Shown piece after piece: positions 5,484 to 10,479 of a stretch of 10,479 nt of DNA. The notes beneath the pieces are model-generated. The model was not told the DNA's origin. It was given only the letters and a program-made list of their open reading frames with translations, and did not search any database. Numbering within the stretch: the first letter of the stretch is position 1; the number at the start of each line of letters is the position of its first letter. Position numbers and translations under genes: made by a program. The DNA is from Candidatus Sulfopaludibacter sp. SbA3 (GTDB lineage: Bacteria > Acidobacteriota > Terriglobia > 20CM-2-55-15): the NCBI GenBank assembly GCA_945861845.1, contig CAMAWS010000069.1, positions 1-10,479 of the forward strand, read 5' to 3'.

Positions 5484-6035
5484 ATGAAGCAGTATTTCAT
5501 AGAACTCAATGACCTGACTGGGGATAAGGTTTCGGTACAGGGCTCGTTTGAGCCTGGTCTTATCGACTTTTCCGGCGAGAACCTGCAGCAGGTTGGGATT
5601 ATGGACTGGTCCATCGCTGCGGAACGAGCCGGCGAAGAAATTCGAGTGGTGGGATCGCTCAAGACGAACGTTGAACTTCCGTGTTCGCGTTGCCTTGAGG
5701 CAGCGTGCTGCGAGGTCGTGAAACCATTTGACCTGTTCTTTCGGCAGCGCGATGCATTGATGTTCGATGAGGACGAAGAGGTAGAACTGGACGATAAAGA
5801 GACGAGCACGGCGTTTTTCACCGGGACAAAGTTGGCGATCAGCGAGATTTTGCGCGAGCAATTGCTGCTGGCTCTTCCGATGAAGCCGCTTTGCAAGGTA
5901 GACTGCAAGGGTCTTTGTCCATCCTGCGGGTCGAATCTTAATGTTAATACGTGTCAGTGTCCCCAGGAGCAGTTCAGTCCCCACATGGACAAGTTGCTGG
6001 AATTAAAAAAACGATTAGAAGAGCGGAGTTCCTAA
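5484..6035 (+). CDS. yceD: YceD/DUF177 family protein
   Basis: This 183-residue protein belongs to the DUF177 (YceD) family, linked in E. coli and plants to accumulation of 23S ribosomal RNA. It shows the family features: CSRC at 67-70 after a beta-rich N-terminal half, an acidic linker with EDEEVELDD near 96-104, then EILREQLLLALPMKPLC (121-137) and a cysteine cluster C137, C141, C145, C148 (pattern CKxDCKGLCPxCG). N-L-N and two further cysteines (157, 159) follow, consistent with metal binding. The charged helical C-terminus ends in a Lys/Glu-rich stretch. Placement directly before rpmF is the conserved arrangement across bacteria. The ATG has no clear Shine-Dalgarno, and the nearby upstream TTG is out of frame. 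Confidence 0.9.
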   Translation: MKQYFIELNDLTGDKVSVQGSFEPGLIDFSGENLQQVGIMDWSIAAERAGEEIRVVGSLKTNVELPCSRCLEAACCEVVKPFDLFFRQRDALMFDEDEEVELDDKETSTAFFTGTKLAISEILREQLLLALPMKPLCKVDCKGLCPSCGSNLNVNTCQCPQEQFSPHMDKLLELKKRLEERSS

Positions 6036-6036
6036 G

Positions 6037-6219
6037 ATGCCAAATCCAAAACGACGACATTCGAAGGCGCGCAAAAATAGCCGCCGGGCCCATGATCATT
6101 TGACGACGAGATCTCTATCTGAATGCCCCAATTGCCACGAAATGAAAATGCCTCATCGTGTCTGCCCTTCCTGTGGGCACTACAAGGATCGGGAAGTCAT
6201 CGAAACAACGGAAAAATAA
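6037..6219 (+). CDS. rpmF: 50S ribosomal protein bL32
   Basis: This 60-residue basic protein is ribosomal protein bL32. It begins MPNPKRRHSKARKNSRRAHD, the conserved family start, and carries the zinc-ribbon pairs CPNC (30-33) and CPSC (43-46), so it is the cysteine-containing C+ paralogue type. It assembles into the large ribosomal subunit. The ATG lies one base after the yceD stop, with a GGAG eight bases upstream inside yceD. The stop abuts the plsX start with no gap. This yceD-rpmF-plsX linkage is conserved widely and ties ribosome assembly to membrane lipid synthesis. Confidence 0.97.
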   Translation: MPNPKRRHSKARKNSRRAHDHLTTRSLSECPNCHEMKMPHRVCPSCGHYKDREVIETTEK

Positions 6220-7242
6220 ATGATCAGGATCGCAGTCGACGCGATGGGCAGCGATCACGCGCCTCTTCCCGAGGTTGAGGGCGCTGTCCAGGCTGCCGCC
6301 CAGTACGGGGTCGCCATCGTGCTCGTCGGCTTGGAGGAGCGTATTCGCGAAGCTCTCCAGAAGCACGATGCCGCCGGCCTCCCTATTGAAGTCGTCCATG
6401 CCAGCGAAGTGATCACGATGGAAGACTCGGCCGCTACGGCCGCCCGCCGCAAGAAAGACTCGTCCATTCGGGTTGCAGCCCGGCTTATGCGCGATGGGGA
6501 CGTGTCCGGCGTGGTCAGCGCTGGAAACACGGGTGCGGTGATGGCCACGGTCAAGATGGTGCTGGGCACACTGCCTGTAGTCGACCGGCCGGCCCTTTCC
6601 ACGGTTCTTCCCACGCAGAAGGGGAAGCCCGCCATCCTTCTCGATGTGGGGGCCAATGTCGATTGCAAGCCGCACCACCTGGAACAGTTCGCCATCATGG
6701 GCGACATCTATTCACGTACAGTCTTTGGAATCCGGCGTCCCCGGGTCGGTTTGCTGTCGATTGGCGAAGAGGCCTCGAAGGGTAACGAACTTACAAAGGA
6801 AGCGTTCAAGTCGTTGAAGCTGGCTCCGATCAACTTTCTCGGGAATGTCGAGGGCCGCGACATCTTCAAGGGCGACGTCGATGTCATCGTGTGTGACGGT
6901 TTTACCGGTAACGTGGCCCTCAAGCTGAGCGAGGGTCTAATCGAGACTTTTACAGCAATGCTCGGCGAGGAACTTCAGAAAACCCTGGCGGCAAAGGTCG
7001 GCTATATCTTTGCGCAGAAGGCTTTTCGCCAGTTCAAGCAGCGCCTGGATTATTCCGAGTACGGCGGGGCCCCGCTATTGGGTATGAATGGAATTACCAT
7101 CGTCTGTCATGGACGTTCCAAGGCGAATGCCATCAAGAACGCGGTCCGCGTCGCGAACGAGTTCTGCAAGCACAACGTGAACCAGGTTATCGAAACGGAA
7201 TTTCACAAACTGGGCCTGTCAAAAAACGCCACCGTAACATGA
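6220..7242 (+). CDS. plsX: Phosphate acyltransferase PlsX
   Basis: PlsX converts acyl-ACP and phosphate to acyl-phosphate, the donor for PlsY in glycerol-3-phosphate acylation, so it connects fatty-acid synthesis to phospholipids. The 340 residues match the family length. Signature motifs are all present: DAMGSDHAP (7-15), [10 protein letters not shown] (100-109), [11 protein letters not shown] (141-151), and [15 protein letters not shown] (215-229), followed by [11 protein letters not shown] and CHGRS in the C-terminal part. PlsX is normally a peripheral membrane enzyme. The ATG directly follows the rpmF stop, and the 3' end overlaps fabD by four bases (ATGA), which indicates co-transcription and translational coupling. 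No damage is evident. Confidence 0.97.
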   Translation: MIRIAVDAMGSDHAPLPEVEGAVQAAAQYGVAIVLVGLEERIREALQKHDAAGLPIEVVHASEVITMEDSAATAARRKKDSSIRVAARLMRDGDVSGVVSAGNTGAVMATVKMVLGTLPVVDRPALSTVLPTQKGKPAILLDVGANVDCKPHHLEQFAIMGDIYSRTVFGIRRPRVGLLSIGEEASKGNELTKEAFKSLKLAPINFLGNVEGRDIFKGDVDVIVCDGFTGNVALKLSEGLIETFTAMLGEELQKTLAAKVGYIFAQKAFRQFKQRLDYSEYGGAPLLGMNGITIVCHGRSKANAIKNAVRVANEFCKHNVNQVIETEFHKLGLSKNATVT

Positions 7243-8168
7243 AAATTGCCTTCGTTTTTCCCGGCCAGGGATCCCAGTATGCCGGTATGGGCCAGGCGAT
7301 AGCCGAAAAGTATCCGGTTGCCCGGGCTGCCTTCGAAGAAGCGGATCGAGCGCTGAACTTTGGGATTTCGCGCCTTTGTTTTGAGGGTCCGGAAGAGGAC
7401 CTGAAGCTGACCGAGAATACACAGCCCGCAATTCTTGCGACATCGATCGCTGTGTTTCGAGTCCTGGAAGAACGCGGAATTCGGCCTGATTTCGTTGCGG
7501 GCCACAGTCTCGGTGAATATTCGGCCCTGGTCGCCGCGGGTTCCATGGGATTGAGCGATGCAGTTGGCCTGGTGCGGCGGCGGGGACGCTACATGCAGGA
7601 AGCGGTGCCGGTTGGAGTGGGCGCCATGGCGGCGCTTCTGGGATTGGACCTGGCCGCCGTGCAGTCCGTATGCGACCGCGCGGCCGAAGGCCAGGTCATA
7701 TCTCCTGCGAACCTGAACTCTTCGGGCCAGATTGTGATTGCAGGGAATCGTGAGGCGGTGGAGCGTGCGTTGATACTGGCAAAGGAGGCCGGCGCCAAGC
7801 GCGCCATTCCGCTGCCCGTGAGCGCGCCATTCCATTGCGCGCTGATGAAGCCGGCGGAGGAGCGATTGGGTGTCGACCTGGACAATCTCGAATTTGCGGA
7901 CCTTCGATGCCCGTTGGTAACAAATGTCGATGCGCTTCCGATCCAAACCGGAAGCGAAGCTCGCAGTGGTTTGAAGCGCCAGGTGTCGCGCCCCGTGCGC
8001 TGGCAGGAGAGTGTTCAGAGGCTGCTGGATGAAGGCGTGCGCACCTTCGTCGAAGTAGGTCCCGGAAAAGTCTTGCTGGGCCTGATTCGCAGCGTCGATA
8101 AGTCGGTTACACTGCTGAATGCCGATGACGAGAATTCGGTGGAAAATGCGTTAAGCGCACTCCTATAA
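7239..8168 (+). CDS. fabD: Malonyl-CoA:ACP transacylase FabD
   Basis: FabD transfers malonyl from CoA to ACP, supplying the elongation unit for fatty-acid synthesis in the cytoplasm. The 309-residue protein has the full catalytic set: [12 protein letters not shown] at the N-terminus (7-18, oxyanion loop), nucleophile Ser90 in GHSLGEY (88-94), the arginine region LVRRRGRYM (111-119) that binds the malonyl carboxylate, His199 in SAPFHC, and Gln248 before PVRW. GPGKVL near the end is also typical. It starts inside the last codons of plsX. The product acts on the ACP encoded 64 bases downstream, so enzyme and carrier are made from neighbouring genes. Confidence 0.97.
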   Translation: MKIAFVFPGQGSQYAGMGQAIAEKYPVARAAFEEADRALNFGISRLCFEGPEEDLKLTENTQPAILATSIAVFRVLEERGIRPDFVAGHSLGEYSALVAAGSMGLSDAVGLVRRRGRYMQEAVPVGVGAMAALLGLDLAAVQSVCDRAAEGQVISPANLNSSGQIVIAGNREAVERALILAKEAGAKRAIPLPVSAPFHCALMKPAEERLGVDLDNLEFADLRCPLVTNVDALPIQTGSEARSGLKRQVSRPVRWQESVQRLLDEGVRTFVEVGPGKVLLGLIRSVDKSVTLLNADDENSVENALSALL

Positions 8169-8232
8169 TTTCAGGTTCGCTCCCGCGAATATGCGGACGC
8201 AGTGTTGATCAAGAAAACAAGAGGAGAGAAGA

Positions 8233-8478
8233 ATGGCTTCTTCAGTCGAAGATAAAGTTAAACAGATCATCGTCGAGCAGCTCGGTGTGGACGAGTCGGA
8301 AGTTACTCCGACCGCTTCTTTCATTGATGATCTTGGTGCTGATTCGCTCGATACAGTTGAACTCGTAATGGCCTTGGAAGAGGGATTCGGGATAGAGATT
8401 CCCGATGAAGACGCCGAGAAAATTACCACGGTCAAGGATGCGATCAATTACATCGAGGGGCACCTGCCCAAGACATAG
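8233..8478 (+). CDS. acpP: Acyl carrier protein
   Basis: This 81-residue acidic protein is an acyl carrier protein. The phosphopantetheine attachment serine is Ser38 in the invariant [10 protein letters not shown] motif. The recognition helix that follows ([19 protein letters not shown]) is highly conserved. The holo form, made by a phosphopantetheinyl transferase elsewhere in the genome, carries growing acyl chains between FabD, FabF and the reductive enzymes and delivers them to PlsX. A strong AGAGGAGAG precedes the ATG. It is separated by 64 bases from fabD and 84 from fabF, larger gaps than elsewhere in the run; acpP often has extra expression, but no clear separate promoter is visible. 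Confidence 0.97.
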   Translation: MASSVEDKVKQIIVEQLGVDESEVTPTASFIDDLGADSLDTVELVMALEEGFGIEIPDEDAEKITTVKDAINYIEGHLPKT

Positions 8479-8510
8479 GACCAGCGGCTGCGAATGCAAG
8501 ACCAACTTGA

Positions 8511-8537
8511 AGGGTGAGCGCGAAAGCGTGAAACCCT
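8511..8537 (+). other. Hairpin between acpP and fabF
   Basis: AGGGT (8511-8515) pairs with ACCCT (8533-8537), and within it CGC-GAAA-GCG forms a GNRA-capped stem. There is no T-run. The structure lies 25 bases before the fabF ATG, which lacks a clear Shine-Dalgarno, so it might influence fabF translation or mRNA processing. Confidence 0.3.
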
Positions 8538-8562
8538 GGGCGTTGGCGCAGCGATCAAGAAA

Positions 8563-9816
8563 ATGAACGAATTGCAGAAAAGAAGAGTCGTCGTTACCGG
8601 CGTCGGGCTGGTTACGGCGCTGGGAACAGGAACTGAGGAAACCTGGAAAGGTTTATGTGAAGGGCGCAGTGGCGTTACGGCCATCACGCGCTTCGACACG
8701 ACTCAGTTCTCGACAAGGATTGCCGCTGAGGTCAAGGACTTCGATCCGTTGCGATGGTGCGAAAAGAAAGACGTCAAGAAGATGGATAGCTTTATCCATT
8801 ACGCGGTGGCGGCGGCTGACTTTGCAATGAAGCAGTCCGGGCTCGAGATTACGGATGAAATCCGGGAACGCATCGGCGTATTCATCGGTTCGGGAATCGG
8901 CGGATTCGCGATCATTGAGCGCGAACATACGGCATTGCTTGAGGGCGGGCCGCGCAAGATATCCCCGTTCTTTATACCATCCAGCATCATTAACCTTGCG
9001 GCCGGACAGGTTTCGATACGGTTCGGCGCCAGGGGCCCGAACTCGGCGCCATGCACGGCCTGCTCCTCGGGCGCACACGCGGTCGGGGACGCATTCCGGG
9101 CGATTTCCCGTGGCGATGCCGACGCAATGATAGCCGGAGGCTCCGAAGCCGCGATCACGCCCATGGGGGTCGGTGGTTTTGCGGCGATGCGCGCGCTCTC
9201 CACTCGAAATGATGATCCGTTGCGCGCGTCCCGGCCTTTCGATAAGGACCGCGACGGATTTGTCGTCGGAGAAGGCGCTGGCGTGGTCATCCTTGAAGAA
9301 TTGGAAATGGCAAAGAAACGCGGCGCAACAATTCTTGCCGAACTGGTCGGTTACGGCATGAGTGGCGACGCCTACCACATCACGCTCCCTCCCGACGACG
9401 GCAGGGGCGCCGTGCGCGTCATGTTGAATGCAATTACCGATGCAGGAATCAAGCCCGAAGACGTGGACTACATCAACGCGCATGGAACGTCGACTCCGCC
9501 CAACGATCGCATCGAAACCTACGCGATAAAGAAATTGTTCGGCGAACACGCCCGAAAGGTCGCAGTCAGTTCAACGAAGTCGATGATCGGTCACCTGCTT
9601 GGGGCTGCGGGGGCGGTGGAAGCCGGAATCACGGTTCTCGCCATCCAACGCGGCGTCATACCCCCGACCATCAACTACGAGACGCCCGATCCCGATTGCG
9701 ACCTGGACTACACGCCCAACCAGATGCGCAAAGCCAGCATCCGCTATGCACTCTCGAACTCCTTTGGATTTGGGGGCACGAACGCCTCGCTTCTGTTCAA
9801 ACGGTATTCGGACTAG
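8563..9816 (+). CDS. fabF: 3-oxoacyl-ACP synthase II FabF
   Basis: FabF condenses malonyl-ACP with acyl-ACP, extending the chain by two carbons. The 417 residues match KAS II length. The catalytic triad is visible: Cys167 in CTACSSGAH, His307 in [11 protein letters not shown] and His344 in [10 protein letters not shown], with Lys339 just before it (SSTKS). The thiolase-fold start ([13 protein letters not shown]), the GGSEAAITP turn and the [12 protein letters not shown] glycine-rich loop near the C-terminus are present. The Cys-His-His triad excludes FabH, which uses Cys-His-Asn. With no fabB or fabH nearby it is the only condensing enzyme in this cluster. The chosen ATG has only a poor ribosome binding site, and the upstream frame offers no ATG, GTG or TTG start in the gap. 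Confidence 0.97.
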   Translation: MNELQKRRVVVTGVGLVTALGTGTEETWKGLCEGRSGVTAITRFDTTQFSTRIAAEVKDFDPLRWCEKKDVKKMDSFIHYAVAAADFAMKQSGLEITDEIRERIGVFIGSGIGGFAIIEREHTALLEGGPRKISPFFIPSSIINLAAGQVSIRFGARGPNSAPCTACSSGAHAVGDAFRAISRGDADAMIAGGSEAAITPMGVGGFAAMRALSTRNDDPLRASRPFDKDRDGFVVGEGAGVVILEELEMAKKRGATILAELVGYGMSGDAYHITLPPDDGRGAVRVMLNAITDAGIKPEDVDYINAHGTSTPPNDRIETYAIKKLFGEHARKVAVSSTKSMIGHLLGAAGAVEAGITVLAIQRGVIPPTINYETPDPDCDLDYTPNQMRKASIRYALSNSFGFGGTNASLLFKRYSD

Positions 9817-9830
9817 GAGATACATGTCTT

Positions 9831-10479
9831 ATGGCCGAGCGTGAAACGTTGGAAGTTGACGTACTCATCGTCGGCGGCGGCCCATCGGGACTCGCAGCCG
9901 CATATCATCTGCGCAGCCTGAATCCGGATGCGTCGATTGCCGTCCTCGAAAAAGGGAAGGAGATCGGCGCCCACATTATTTCCGGCGCGGTGATGGACCC
10001 CCGAGGCATCAACGAGCTGATGCCCGGCTGGAAGGAAAAGGGCGCGCCAGTCGAGCGCCCCGTACAGGAAGACCATGTCAGCTACCTGACCAGGAACCGG
10101 AAATTCGATCTTCCCATCATTCCGCCTCCCCTGAAGAACCACGGCAACTACATCATCTCCCTGAATAAGTTTGTTCGCTGGTTCGGCGAGCAGGTCGAAA
10201 AGAGCGGCGTCGACATCTTTGCCGGCTTTGCCGGGGCCGACTTGCTCATTGAAGACGGTGCAGTGGCCGGTGTTCGCACCGGCGACAAAGGTATCGACAA
10301 GCATGGAAACAAGAGAGGGAACTACGAACCCGGCATCGATATCCGCGCGAAGATAACGATCCTGGCGGAAGGTTCACGTGGATCGCTTACCAAGCAACTG
10401 GTGCGGAAGTTCAAGCTCGATGAAGGACGCAACCCCCAGGTGTACACGGTCGGCGTCAAAGAAATATGGGACGTTCCGA
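9831..10479 (+). CDS. Electron-transfer flavoprotein:ubiquinone oxidoreductase, 5' part
   Basis: This frame stays open to the window end, giving the first 216 codons of an enzyme that usually has about 550. ETF-QO takes electrons from ETF (reduced by acyl-CoA and other dehydrogenases) and passes them to the quinone pool at the membrane via FAD and a C-terminal 4Fe-4S centre. Visible here are the FAD-binding GGGPSGLAAAY (15-25), the conserved EKGKEIGAHIISGAV segment, MPGWKEKGAP, and the second dinucleotide motif ILAEGSRGSLTKQL. The quinone-binding and iron-sulfur parts lie beyond the edge. It starts 14 bases after fabF. AGGAG is 11 bases upstream. An out-of-frame ATG at 9824 opens a six-codon ORF overlapping the start. 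FixC is a relative, but the ETF-QO motifs fit better. Confidence 0.92.
   Translation, partial: MAERETLEVDVLIVGGGPSGLAAAYHLRSLNPDASIAVLEKGKEIGAHIISGAVMDPRGINELMPGWKEKGAPVERPVQEDHVSYLTRNRKFDLPIIPPPLKNHGNYIISLNKFVRWFGEQVEKSGVDIFAGFAGADLLIEDGAVAGVRTGDKGIDKHGNKRGNYEPGIDIRAKITILAEGSRGSLTKQLVRKFKLDEGRNPQVYTVGVKEIWDVP

Noticed and set aside
5181..5984. A 267-codon minus-strand open frame spanning the TPR gene end and yceD
   Set aside because: It is antisense to two conserved genes and crosses their intergenic hairpin, with no domain visible.
7203..7946. A 247-codon minus-strand open frame
   Set aside because: It is antisense to fabD, which is intact with all catalytic residues, and the peptide shows no domain.
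8653..9549. A 298-codon minus-strand open frame
   Set aside because: It is fully antisense to fabF, whose motifs are complete. The peptide is Arg/Ala/Gly-rich with no recognisable domain.

Overview
The window looks like a chromosomal segment of a free-living, moderately GC-rich bacterium. A low-redox c-type cytochrome, an ETF-quinone oxidoreductase, a compact fatty-acid cluster and GGGGC-TTCA-GCCCC hairpin repeats between genes together suggest a soil or groundwater lineage such as Acidobacteriota. That placement is inference: there is no rRNA here and no search was run.

Left part (1 to about 3030) is a decayed accessory region. It opens with the 3' part of a tRNA-Arg(CCU) gene, a tRNA class often used for island integration. 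Beside it, on the minus strand, lie the wreck of a type I restriction-modification operon (hsdM 5' end spliced onto hsdR, with a further internal deletion removing the helicase Walker region), then an apparently intact RelE/ParE-type toxin-antitoxin pair with a possibly leaderless promoter. On the plus strand follows a short stretch resembling the first ~27 codons of a large DEAD/DEAH helicase. These read as leftovers of a defence island.

Middle part (3164 to 4630) holds an exported diheme cytochrome c with a beta-rich C-terminal domain, then a 269-bp imperfect inverted-repeat element (4187-4455) with 31-bp perfect ends, each containing a REP-like hairpin. Its central loop contains a tRNA-Ser-like D-arm sequence. 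A 50-codon minus-strand ORF with an anti-sigma-type HxxxCxxC motif sits between the element and the next gene.

Right part (4697 to end) is a conserved plus-strand housekeeping run: a membrane-anchored TPR protein, yceD (DUF177), rpmF (bL32), plsX, fabD, acpP, fabF and the 5' part of an ETF:ubiquinone oxidoreductase gene that runs off the window. yceD/rpmF/plsX are nearly contiguous and plsX overlaps fabD by 4 bases, so these genes are probably co-transcribed, linking ribosome assembly, phospholipid precursor supply and fatty-acid elongation. fabH and fabG, which sit in the equivalent E. coli cluster, are absent here. I see no CRISPR array, intact transposase, phage gene or convincing new multi-gene system. 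The most unusual items are the chimeric hsd relic, the inverted-repeat element with its tRNA-like loop, and the small zinc-finger ORF.
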